Position numbers and translations under genes: made by a program. Below are positions 1-5,570 of a stretch of 8,423 bases of DNA, in pieces. The stretch comes from Methanomicrobiales archaeon. GTDB lineage: Archaea > Halobacteriota > Methanomicrobia > Methanomicrobiales > Methanomicrobiaceae. The number at the start of each line of letters is the position of its first letter. Position 1 is the first letter of the stretch. Below the pieces are notes generated by a model that searched no databases, was not told where the DNA came from, and saw nothing but the letters and a program-made list of their open reading frames with translations. The stretch is taken from NCBI GenBank assembly GCA_012523385.1, contig JAAYIO010000188.1, positions 1 through 8,423 on the forward strand. The letters run 5' to 3'.

Positions 1-84
1 CCGATTTCGCGAATTATCGAGGCAGTGGGCTGGATATGGCAGGATATGGACCCGTCACACACAACTCTTGCGGACTTCTTTTAA
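1..84 (+). CDS. C-terminal end of an unidentified protein (partial)
   Basis: Frame 1 is open from the window edge to a TAA at 82-84 and gives about 27 residues ending in DPSHTTLADFF. The composition is ordinary for a protein (isoleucine, tryptophan, acidic residues, no low-complexity stretch), so this is probably the 3' end of a real gene that begins left of the window. I do not recognise the family. The fragment is too short to assign a function; a transposase or other accessory protein cannot be excluded. It runs away from the left edge towards the gene-poor stretch and converges with the flavodoxin genes on the other strand. Confidence 0.5.
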   Translation, partial: PISRIIEAVGWIWQDMDPSHTTLADFF

Positions 85-191
85 AAAATATGGTATGGTG
101 TGGAAATCAACCGCAGGGTATATTCCCACTCTATTTTCTCACTCCCAGAGATCATACCTACTACCTACGGGCGGATTTTTAGTGGTTGAAT

Positions 192-244
192 TCATCCGAA
201 CAGCCCGAATATTTTCATTTTTCTCACTCGACCTGTTTGGGTGA
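192..244 (+). other. Possible RNA hairpin (12-bp stem, long T-rich loop)
   Basis: TCATCCGAACAG at 192-203 can pair with CTGTTTGGGTGA at 233-244 over twelve positions, two of them G-U pairs. The loop is 29 nt and T-rich. The G-U pairs exist only in a plus-strand transcript; the complementary RNA would have A-C mismatches there, which favours plus-strand function if the fold is real. A T5 tract follows at about 272-276. It lies 108 nt after the stop of the left-edge gene, so it may be part of that gene's 3' untranslated region or terminator. The long loop makes the fold uncertain. Confidence 0.25.
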
Positions 245-491
245 TGATGTAATCAGAGTATGAGTGACCGTTGTTTTTGGGTATTCAGGCGTCCGAGATG
301 AAAAATAGAACCGGAAGGCTGGTGAGGGGGAGCGGTTTTCATAAAAATATGGTGACACTCCTTAAAACCCGCGTAATTACAGGGGGCGTTTCAGGAAGAA
401 AGGGTATTGTGATTGTTATTTATCAGAAAACGTTTTTGCAACAAGTCTATTTGTTCACAGATATGCAAGAGAGTAGTTCAGGGAGGTGGTT

Positions 492-785
492 ATGATCGAA
501 GTATTGTGCCGTAACCTGTTGCCGTTCTGGTATGCCTGTATGGTTGCATTCCCGGTGCATGTCAGATATGGTTGTTGTAATTCGACTCTCGCCTCCGCTA
601 ATACACTACTCTTTCCGGGTGAGGATATAACATTTCAGATGGGTGCAATAGGTATCTCTCTATTTTTTAAAGTCACCCTGAGGAAAGAGAAAATAACATT
701 TTACCGGAAAATTGATCAGAGTTGGAGCATACAGAGATCAACAAGGCCTTCTGCCCAGATGATGGCCGTTTCCCGATTGCGGTAA
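492..785 (+). CDS. Doubtful 97-residue ORF with a strong ribosome binding site
   Basis: An ATG at 492 is preceded by GGGAGGTGG at 481-489, one of the best Shine-Dalgarno matches in the window, although the spacing to the ATG is short. A weak TATA-like element (TTATTTATC, 416-424) sits upstream at a distance that would suit a short leader. The predicted protein starts MIEVLCRNLLPFWYACMVAF, is rich in cysteine and aromatic residues near its N-terminus, and shows no domain I recognise. Its last 70 bases run antisense through the 3' end of the flavodoxin gene, and that part looks like a shadow (arginine- and serine-rich). It may be a decayed gene, a short regulatory peptide or chance. Confidence 0.2.
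   Translation: MIEVLCRNLLPFWYACMVAFPVHVRYGCCNSTLASANTLLFPGEDITFQMGAIGISLFFKVTLRKEKITFYRKIDQSWSIQRSTRPSAQMMAVSRLR
682..712 (-). terminator. Candidate terminator after the second flavodoxin gene
   Basis: Read on the minus strand, just past the stop codon at 716, ATTTT-CCGGT-AAAAT forms a small 5-bp hairpin (698-712). A T-rich tract follows (GTTATTTTCTCTTTCC, 697-682). Archaeal termination depends mainly on such T-runs, so this is a plausible end for the flavodoxin transcript. It is assigned from pattern and position only. Confidence 0.4.
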
Positions 786-1225
786 TCTCCGGGTTTTGCA
801 GCGGTTATCTTCATTAATGTCTTATCTTTGATTGAAAGGTGTTCTTCTGATATCTTACCCGCAAAATATCCAATATACCTGAGTTCAATATGTTCCCGTA
901 CCGGATCAAATGCAGCATTTGCTGCCTGCTTTTTTTCCGGTGAAATATCGAGGAGTGAATATCCGGAGAGAAATCCAATCACCGGTATTTCATGCAACTC
1001 ATTTTTGTGAAGGTTGACAAATGACACGATTTCCGGAAGGATTTTGCCATAATATATCGGGCTCCCGATGATAATCGCACGGTAACCGGTAATGTCAAAA
1101 ACTTCTTTTACGTTTCGGACATCTGTGTCAAGGCCTTTCTTTTGCAGACCTTCTGCAATTGCCGTGGCAATTCCTTCTGTTGCACCGTATTTGGTGGCGT
1201 ATATGACAAGTATCCGGTTGTTCAT
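716..1225 (-). CDS. Flavodoxin-domain protein (second of a pair)
   Basis: This 169-residue protein is a single flavodoxin domain, expected to be a soluble cytoplasmic FMN electron carrier or a HemG-like flavodoxin. The N-terminal strand and phosphate loop read RILVIYATKYGAT (residues 4-16), where the Thr and Ser/Thr positions would hold the FMN phosphate. A second conserved turn is GSPIYYGKI (54-62). The C-terminal stretch GDYRNRETAIIWAEGL (146-161) matches the equivalent segment of the neighbouring flavodoxin. Length is normal for the short-chain family. The ATG at 1225 is the only sensible start; its ribosome binding site is weak (TGATGAG). A strong TATA-type promoter lies 60-78 bases upstream, so it is probably transcribed on its own. 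Its redox partner is unknown; the Mcr-activation genes nearby make a reductive role possible but unproven. Confidence 0.85.
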   Translation of the reverse strand: MNNRILVIYATKYGATEGIATAIAEGLQKKGLDTDVRNVKEVFDITGYRAIIIGSPIYYGKILPEIVSFVNLHKNELHEIPVIGFLSGYSLLDISPEKKQAANAAFDPVREHIELRYIGYFAGKISEEHLSIKDKTLMKITAAKPGDYRNRETAIIWAEGLVDLCMLQL

Positions 1226-1284
1226 GGTATTATCTCATCAGGTGGGTGTCATTTGTATGCTCTTGGGCTCATGGAAAGGTTTCT

Positions 1285-1303
1285 GATATATAAATTATAT
1301 ATC
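1285..1303 (-). promoter_or_regulatory. TATA promoter embedded in a 19-nt perfect palindrome
   Basis: The sequence gatatataa-a-ttatatatc is perfectly self-complementary around one central base. On the minus strand it contains TTTATATATC (1294-1285), a classic methanogen TATA box. Initiation about 25 bases downstream, near 1260-1265, would leave a leader of roughly 40 nt before the ATG at 1225. The perfect symmetry means it could also bind a dimeric regulator, or present a TATA box on the plus strand (TTATATAT). The promoter call is strong; operator function is a guess. Confidence 0.6.
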
Positions 1304-1339
1304 GTATCTCTTTAAGAAACCTCGCCTTTCCTATTTGTT

Positions 1340-1355
1340 GCCCTGAGTTCAGGGC
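1340..1355. repeat. Inverted repeat over a flavodoxin stop codon
   Basis: GCCCTGA at 1340-1346 and TCAGGGC at 1349-1355 are exact inverted copies separated by two bases. The minus-strand stop codon TGA (1351-1349) lies inside. No T-run follows on the minus strand, so it is not an obvious terminator. It may stabilise the 3' end of the messenger or be chance. Confidence 0.35.
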
Positions 1356-1864
1356 ATACGCATAAAAATGGCCAATGCAAGGTCTTCTGCCCAATCCCGT
1401 ATTGCCTCGTGATCCCTGAAGTCCCCGACCGGAGGGCGTACCATGCCAGCAATCTGGGCATCAGTTTCTGAAAGTCCTGTGGGATTAAACGCACCTGAAA
1501 ATGCTGCTTTCATATCAGGCCTTACATATTCGTGCATCTCATCGATTGCAGCAAACAATGGCGCTGTATCTACATTTCCGGGAGTGCAACATGATATCCC
1601 GTTAACAAATATTGCAAGCCATGTATCCGTCATATTGTGCCGGAAATACTTGCAGAATTCCCGCGCCTCAACAAGCATTTTTCCCATATATACCGGACTA
1701 CCGAGAATGACTGCATCATAGGTACCCATCTTTCCCGTTTCCATCACATTGATGAGGTCGCTTTCAATGCCTTTATCCGTCAGAACGCCTTGAATTTCTT
1801 CTGCTATCTTTTTAGTTGTCCCGTATTTTGTGGCATATGCAATGAGTACGCGTGGGCCTGTCAT
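1349..1864 (-). CDS. Flavodoxin-domain protein (first of a pair)
   Basis: This 171-residue protein is one flavodoxin fold, a probable FMN-dependent electron carrier or flavodoxin-type oxidoreductase of the cytoplasm. The phosphate loop is YATKYGTTK (residues 10-18), the second conserved turn is GSPVYMGKM (55-63), and the C-terminal signature is GDFRDHEAIRDWAEDL (147-162), typical of HemG-like flavodoxins. An adjacent Cys pair at 92-93 (GISCC) sits where the third FMN-contacting loop is expected; the sister protein has no cysteines there. The ATG at 1864 is preceded by GGGAG with only three bases between, which is close. No clear TATA box lies immediately upstream. It lies upstream of the second flavodoxin gene on the same strand, 123 bases away, and the two look like a diverged tandem duplication. 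Confidence 0.85.
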   Translation of the reverse strand: MTGPRVLIAYATKYGTTKKIAEEIQGVLTDKGIESDLINVMETGKMGTYDAVILGSPVYMGKMLVEAREFCKYFRHNMTDTWLAIFVNGISCCTPGNVDTAPLFAAIDEMHEYVRPDMKAAFSGAFNPTGLSETDAQIAGMVRPPVGDFRDHEAIRDWAEDLALAIFMRMP

Positions 1865-1918
1865 ATTCTCCCATGTTTGGATTCCCGTGCATTAATCTTT
1901 ACTGAAAGGAACCAGCAA

Positions 1919-1938
1919 CACATCTTATTCGTGATGTG
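1919..1938. repeat. Inverted repeat upstream of the first flavodoxin gene
   Basis: CACATC (1919-1924) and GATGTG (1933-1938) are exact inverted copies around an 8-base AT-rich spacer, 55-74 bases upstream of the flavodoxin start codon. The position would suit a regulator-binding site. Six-base arms can easily arise by chance, so confidence is low. Confidence 0.2.
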
Positions 1939-1955
1939 GTACAGGGAATTAACAA

Positions 1956-2063
1956 ATGAAAAATGCAATGAGAAGCAATGGTTGTGCCACAATAGCAGTC
2001 ATCTGGATGTTTTTATCTGCGGGTTTAAACCATGTCGTAATCCCTGAATCATGGTGGCTTTAA
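1956..2063 (+). CDS. Possible 35-residue single-pass membrane peptide
   Basis: ATG at 1956 opens a 35-codon frame ending in TAA at 2061-2063. The peptide begins MKNAMRSNG, then has a hydrophobic stretch CATIAVIWMFLSAGL (residues 10-24), and ends PESWWL. The charged N-terminus followed by a hydrophobic run looks like a small membrane protein or a signal-anchor. A weak purine-rich site (AGGGAA) lies about nine bases upstream. I see no clear TATA box and recognise no family. It is divergent from the flavodoxin gene to its left. It could also be a gene remnant or chance. Confidence 0.2.
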   Translation: MKNAMRSNGCATIAVIWMFLSAGLNHVVIPESWWL

Positions 2064-2259
2064 TGGTTATATCACATACGAAGGGCTGTGTTTTGACCGC
2101 AAAAACAGCAGGTACGGTTACGAGGGGTATGTTAGGGGGATGAGGTGAAATTACCCGATTAGCGTAATGAACCTAAAATGATAGAATAAGTATGTGCAAA
2201 CATTCCAGCGCTGACCACAATTTTTTGTTTATTTTCATATCCGGGGAATATGTATCCCG

Positions 2260-2269
2260 AAATAAAAAC
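2260..2269 (-). terminator. T-rich tract behind the AhpD-like gene
   Basis: About 20 bases after the TAA at 2292-2290, the minus strand reads TGTTTTTATTTC. Archaeal transcription commonly ends on such T-runs, and this is the first one after the long operon, so it is the likely operon terminator. A TATA-like box (TTATATATTC, 2280-2271) overlaps the same AT-rich patch, which makes the call less certain. Confidence 0.4.
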
Positions 2270-2289
2270 AGAATATATAAGTGATATCT

Positions 2290-2748
2290 TTAATCGCCGT
2301 TCTTTTTGAGTTTGACGCCATTTATTTCGCAGGTAGCGCCGCATCCATTTGTTCCGACATCAATGATACGGTATGCATCTGCAAGAACCGCTGCCTGCGC
2401 AAGGGACCCTGCAATAAGAACCACTTCAAGGATTTCTTCCTTTGTTGCACCTTTTTTCAATGCCGAATGCATGTGGTATTCAACACAGTGATTACAGTTC
2501 AGCGCCGCACCAACAGCGATACTTATCAGTTCCACCATCTTTGGTTCAATGGATGATGTCTCGAAAATTGCATCCTTATACAACAAATGTGAAAGAAGCA
2601 CTTCCGGTTTTTTGGCCATCTTTTGATAAATAAGGGGGACGATTCCAAATTCTTCTTTGATTCCCTCAAGCCAATCCGTTGATGCGGCCTTTGGTCCTCG
2701 TTTCAGAATTTCCTGAAGGGTCTCTTCAAAATCCACGCTATGTTCCAT
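2290..2748 (-). CDS. AhpD-like alkylhydroperoxidase / carboxymuconolactone decarboxylase family protein
   Basis: This 152-residue protein belongs to the CMD/AhpD family, small all-helical cytoplasmic proteins whose redox members use a CxxC thiol pair to reduce peroxides or disulfides. The full AhpD catalytic pattern is visible: E73, C85, H87, C88 and H92, with the same spacing as Glu118, Cys130, His132, Cys133 and His137 of mycobacterial AhpD. That argues for a thiol-active enzyme and not a true decarboxylase. An additional pair, C136 and C140 (GCGATC), lies near the C-terminus and is not part of the basic domain. The ATG at 2748 has a good site, GGTGAT, about seven bases upstream. It lies 49 bases after mmp7 on the same strand and may be the last gene of that operon or use its own weak promoter. 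The substrate is unknown. Confidence 0.85.
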   Translation of the reverse strand: MEHSVDFEETLQEILKRGPKAASTDWLEGIKEEFGIVPLIYQKMAKKPEVLLSHLLYKDAIFETSSIEPKMVELISIAVGAALNCNHCVEYHMHSALKKGATKEEILEVVLIAGSLAQAAVLADAYRIIDVGTNGCGATCEINGVKLKKNGD

Positions 2749-2773
2749 TACTGTATCACCAGAATGTTGTCAG

Positions 2774-2790
2774 AAAAAAGGGATATAATT
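2774..2790 (-). promoter_or_regulatory. AT-rich junction between mmp7 and the AhpD-like gene
   Basis: In the 49-base gap the minus strand carries AATTATA (2790-2784) and, just after it, a T6 run (2779-2774). The first could act as a weak TATA box, which would start a very short leader for the AhpD-like gene; the second could partly terminate the mmp transcript. Neither is strong. The junction is the only place after atwA where the operon loosens, so expression of the last gene may differ from that of the mmp genes. Confidence 0.25.
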
Positions 2791-2797
2791 TCGTATT

Positions 2798-3742
2798 TTA
2801 CACGATGATCTTCGTCTCTGAAAACGGTCTGATCTGAATCAGGATGTAATCCCGCATACGGGATGGAAGAATGTGGGTAATGTCCCCAATCCTGACGCCG
2901 TTTTCAATCTCGATAGCTGCTATTGCGTGTGCATATGAGTCATACGGCAGTTTAACCCGCAGGCCACGTATCTGAACCGTAATCGGCGTAGGGTGAGTTG
3001 AACGGCTGGTAATATCCATTGCATCGTCCAAAACAGTCATCAGGCGTGCCGGATTTACCGACAGGGGGTCCTTTGCCACTTCTTCACGCTTTTGGGAAAG
3101 AACCCTTGATACTTCTTGAACCAGTGCATCAAGACGGTCAATTTCACCCTCCTGTCGCTTCATCCGATGGCCAACTCTCCCGATACCGCCGACATATCCC
3201 GCTACAGGGGGGTCGATGATCCGCTGCAGTGCCTCTGTGGACGGCCTGCCGCTAAGAATGATGGGCACGGTAATACCCCTGCGCAGAGCCGGCATCTTAT
3301 ATTCAATGCAGGTTTCAAAATTGCCCAGCATAAATACCACACAGTCGTGCTCATTGATGATGTCCCGCTCTTCAAGATTGAGATTTGCAATGCGTTTACC
3401 AAAACCGCGTGCAAGTCCGATCATATTGGTCTTTGCCCCGGCACTTCTGAGATACTCTGCCACGTCACATGATGTGTGGGGCAAATGGTGTATCTCAAGA
3501 CTGGGGCTGAGGACCGCAATCTCTGTCCCGACAAGGGGCGCCTCAGTGACGACACCTGCCAGAGGACGACTTATTGCCCGTATTAGTTCAATGTCATCCT
3601 TTGGCACAAGAGACTGAAGGACTACCTCTTGCGCGATCATATGTTTCTGGACAATATATCCCCCAAGATCGTCGATCAAATCAATGACGATGTCGTGGCG
3701 GTATACTCCCCCTTTGTATGTAATGGGAACAAGGACGGTCAT
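2798..3742 (-). CDS. mmp7: Methanogenesis marker protein 7 (McrC-like)
   Basis: This 314-residue protein is recognised as Mmp7, a family found in Mcr-containing archaea and, to my knowledge, a component of the ATP-dependent Mcr activation complex. The central part resembles McrC: a conserved Cys with following acidic residue (C92-D93), a glycine-rich LARGFGKR segment (110-117), then HDCVVFMLGNFETCIEYK (132-149) and VPIILSGRP (159-167). C92, C134 and C145 are the only cysteines and could contact an iron-sulfur cluster, though I cannot confirm this. A charged helical stretch with coiled-coil character covers about 195-225. No membrane segment is present. The ATG at 3742 overlaps the mmp17 stop by four bases (ATGA) and is preceded by GGAGTGA within the mmp17 coding end, so the two are translationally coupled. 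Confidence 0.9.
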   Translation of the reverse strand: MTVLVPITYKGGVYRHDIVIDLIDDLGGYIVQKHMIAQEVVLQSLVPKDDIELIRAISRPLAGVVTEAPLVGTEIAVLSPSLEIHHLPHTSCDVAEYLRSAGAKTNMIGLARGFGKRIANLNLEERDIINEHDCVVFMLGNFETCIEYKMPALRRGITVPIILSGRPSTEALQRIIDPPVAGYVGGIGRVGHRMKRQEGEIDRLDALVQEVSRVLSQKREEVAKDPLSVNPARLMTVLDDAMDITSRSTHPTPITVQIRGLRVKLPYDSYAHAIAAIEIENGVRIGDITHILPSRMRDYILIQIRPFSETKIIV

Positions 3743-4323
3743 GCACTCACTCCGACTAAAGCAAATTTCTCTCTGAGGAGGACGTCAATTTTCTCTTTAT
3801 CGAGGGTATTCTCACTGGCCACATAACTGAACTGCCCCTCGCCAATTGTCTGTCGTCTGACCTTGAATCCTTCCGGTGCAATCCATTGCAGCGCATAAAT
3901 GATATCATGGTACATCCCTTCACTGGGGTCAACCACCATTAAATCCTCAATCTCCCGTGGGTCAAGTCCCGGTATCAGGATATTCACCGTAAACCGATCC
4001 GGTTGGGTGATGAGGTCTCTCCCATATTTATCCCAGAGAATAGAGAGCATCGGTGAAAGATATCTCTCAGTACCGATATCTAACACCACTCCGGTCTCTT
4101 TTCCCAGCGCACTTGCAAAATCCCGGATATATACAAGCCCCGGCATCTGTTTTATGACTCCAACGGCAAGGAACAGCGGGACTTCCGGGTCGATAAAGAT
4201 ATGAAGCCTTCCGATGGACTGATTCAGGTTGAGATCCGAGAGAATGTCATCGGCAATCTGGGCATATGTTTCTCTACCCACCGGCTCCACACATTCCACC
4301 TCAAAATACTCAAGGCCCCTCAT
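3739..4323 (-). CDS. mmp17: Methanogenesis marker protein 17
   Basis: This 194-residue protein is recognised as Mmp17, close to the usual length for the family. Mmp17 is reported with McrC, Mmp3, Mmp7 and component A2 in the complex that activates Mcr; it has no known enzymatic activity. The sequence is a soluble mixed alpha/beta protein, with segments such as GRLHIFIDPEVPLFLAVGV (38-56) and RFTVNILIPGLDPREIEDLM (110-129). Only one cysteine (C11) is present, so it is unlikely to hold an iron-sulfur cluster alone; a structural or scaffolding role is more likely. The ATG at 4323 overlaps the mmp15 stop by four bases and has GAGGAG about ten bases upstream. The stop overlaps the mmp7 start, placing it tightly between mmp15 and mmp7. 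Confidence 0.88.
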   Translation of the reverse strand: MRGLEYFEVECVEPVGRETYAQIADDILSDLNLNQSIGRLHIFIDPEVPLFLAVGVIKQMPGLVYIRDFASALGKETGVVLDIGTERYLSPMLSILWDKYGRDLITQPDRFTVNILIPGLDPREIEDLMVVDPSEGMYHDIIYALQWIAPEGFKVRRQTIGEGQFSYVASENTLDKEKIDVLLREKFALVGVSA

Positions 4324-5570
4324 GACTTTCGCTTCTCCTCAACAAACCCGGATACAAGCAGAGCTCCCCCGACAGCGCCGATATATTGCGAGCGTGGCGG
4401 CACAAGAATCTCGCTCTGGAGCAGTTCCCCCATCTCGTATACCAGTCCTTCAATCAGAGATGTGCCTCCGACCATAATTATCGGTTCCTTGATGTCGACT
4501 TCCTGAAGTTGCTGCTCAAATACCTGTTCTGCCACACTTCGACATGCTGCTGCGGCCACGTCTTCTTTTGAGCTCCCTTTTGCCAGTGCGTTGACAAGAC
4601 TCTGAGTGCCAAAGACGATACAGTAACTGTTCATGGGAACTATCTTTGAATTCCCTTTCATTGCAATTGGCCCCAGTTCGGTGATGTCCACACCGATTCG
4701 TTTGGCCGTCATCTCAAGGAACCGCCCTGACGCACCGGCACAAATGCCGCCCATGGTGAATGTACCGGGGATGCCGTCCAGAACAGAAATTGCCTTGTTA
4801 TCCATTCCGCCGATGTCAATCACTGTTGCGTCTCCACGCTGCCGGTCAGCCAGATAAACCGCACCTTTTGAGTTCACTGTCAGCTCTTCCTGAATCAGAT
4901 CGGCGTTCAGTTTTTCTCCTATGAGGTATCTGCCGTATCCTGTGGTGGCAATAGCTTCAATATCTGCCATTTCAAGACCTGCCTCTTTCAGGGCTTCTTC
5001 AATGACACCGGTAGCACTGTTCATCACTTCGGTGGTGGGCAACCAGCCGGTGCCAATGATTTTATTGTCCTGCATGATGACGGCTTTCGTTGTTGCAGAC
5101 CCCGAATCAATACCCATCGTAGTTCCTGTCTGTACCTCACGGGCAAGGAGTGCTCTCCTTCGTGCGATGGTGGTCAATGCCTCCATCCGGGTGAGAAGCG
5201 TCCCTGCGGTGGTGCGCTCCGTAAAAGAGTAACTCACCACCGGAAGGTCAGAGTGTTTAAGAATATAGTGGCGCAGTTCGTTCCGGACAATTGCCGCCTC
5301 TGCACAGCGGAAACAGGTGGCAATAAAGACTGCATCAGCGTCTACTTTTCCTTCCACAAGGGCCACTGCACGGGCAATGGCGAGTTTCAAATCCCCAGAG
5401 CGTGCTTCAAGACCAAATGAGTCATACGACCGGCGGATATCAGTGAGAGTCACATCCGGAAAGAACATCTCAGCATTGACTGCTGCAGCAGCCTCATTAA
5501 TCTCTTTTTGGACGCCGCTATGTTCAGGCCCGCAGGAGAGTTGTGCAACACGTACTGGCTGTTCACTCAT
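4320..5570 (-). CDS. mmp15: Methanogenesis marker protein 15, HgdC/BadF-type ATPase
   Basis: This 416-residue protein is Mmp15, a member of the BadF/BadG/BcrA/BcrD ATPase family that includes the HgdC activator of 2-hydroxyacyl-CoA dehydratases. Those activators couple ATP hydrolysis to a very low-potential electron transfer. Visible actin-like ATPase motifs are GIDSGSATTK (153-162), DIGGMDNK (252-259) and GGTS (368-371). C277 (GGICAGASGRF) and C317 (SYCIVFG) match the two HgdC cysteines that bridge a [4Fe-4S] cluster between subunits, so the reductase function is probably intact. An N-terminal extension of about 140 residues holds C13 and a CxxC pair, C86/C89 (IATCFRC), absent from the minimal HgdC fold. 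The ATG at 5570 is chosen over an upstream alternative start because GGTGA precedes it and it gives the expected MSEQ N-terminus. It overlaps the mmp5 end by eight bases. The natural substrate is unknown. Confidence 0.9.
   Translation of the reverse strand: MSEQPVRVAQLSCGPEHSGVQKEINEAAAAVNAEMFFPDVTLTDIRRSYDSFGLEARSGDLKLAIARAVALVEGKVDADAVFIATCFRCAEAAIVRNELRHYILKHSDLPVVSYSFTERTTAGTLLTRMEALTTIARRRALLAREVQTGTTMGIDSGSATTKAVIMQDNKIIGTGWLPTTEVMNSATGVIEEALKEAGLEMADIEAIATTGYGRYLIGEKLNADLIQEELTVNSKGAVYLADRQRGDATVIDIGGMDNKAISVLDGIPGTFTMGGICAGASGRFLEMTAKRIGVDITELGPIAMKGNSKIVPMNSYCIVFGTQSLVNALAKGSSKEDVAAAACRSVAEQVFEQQLQEVDIKEPIIMVGGTSLIEGLVYEMGELLQSEILVPPRSQYIGAVGGALLVSGFVEEKRKS

Larger units (their letters stand above)
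85..715. other. Gene-poor intergenic stretch
   Basis: About 630 bases lie between the stop of the left-edge gene and the end of the first flavodoxin gene. They contain T-rich tracts (around 174-179, 211-223 and 270-276) that could end plus-strand transcription, one 12-bp inverted repeat able to fold as RNA (192-244), and a weak plus-strand ORF with a strong ribosome binding site (492-785), each listed separately. I found no tRNA-like cloverleaf, no direct-repeat array and no recognisable insertion-sequence end. Reading frames on both strands are frequently interrupted. Confidence 0.6.
1865..2289. other. Intergenic stretch between flavodoxin and AhpD-like genes
   Basis: About 425 bases contain no convincing conserved gene. 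They hold the upstream region of the first flavodoxin gene, including a 6-bp inverted repeat (1919-1938), a possible 35-codon plus-strand ORF (1956-2063), and AT-rich DNA at 2205-2289 with a minus-strand T-tract and a TATA-like box directly behind the AhpD-like gene. No tRNA, repeat array or mobile-element end was seen. Confidence 0.55.

Noticed and set aside
271..495. A 74-codon plus-strand frame
   Set aside because: It needs a non-ATG start, has no ribosome binding site that I can see, and its peptide is unremarkable. The ribosome binding site at its end belongs to the following ATG at 492.
85..715. Possible tRNA, CRISPR or insertion-sequence end in the gene-poor left region
   Set aside because: No cloverleaf with a matching T-arm, no regularly spaced direct repeats and no paired terminal inverted repeats could be found by eye.
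2241..2258. GC-flanked pseudo-symmetric sequence CCGGGGAATATGTATCCCG as a terminator hairpin
   Set aside because: The arms do not pair cleanly without bulges, the loop would be too small, and no T-run follows on either strand.
2159..2344. A 61-codon minus-strand frame overlapping the 3' end of the AhpD-like gene
   Set aside because: Its first part overlaps a clearly recognised coding region in another frame, the rest runs through AT-rich terminator-like DNA, and the peptide has no recognisable domain.
3116..3472. Long plus-strand frames antisense to mmp7, and similar frames antisense to mmp15 and mmp3
   Set aside because: They mirror codon periodicity of well-recognised genes on the minus strand and lack their own start signals or domains.
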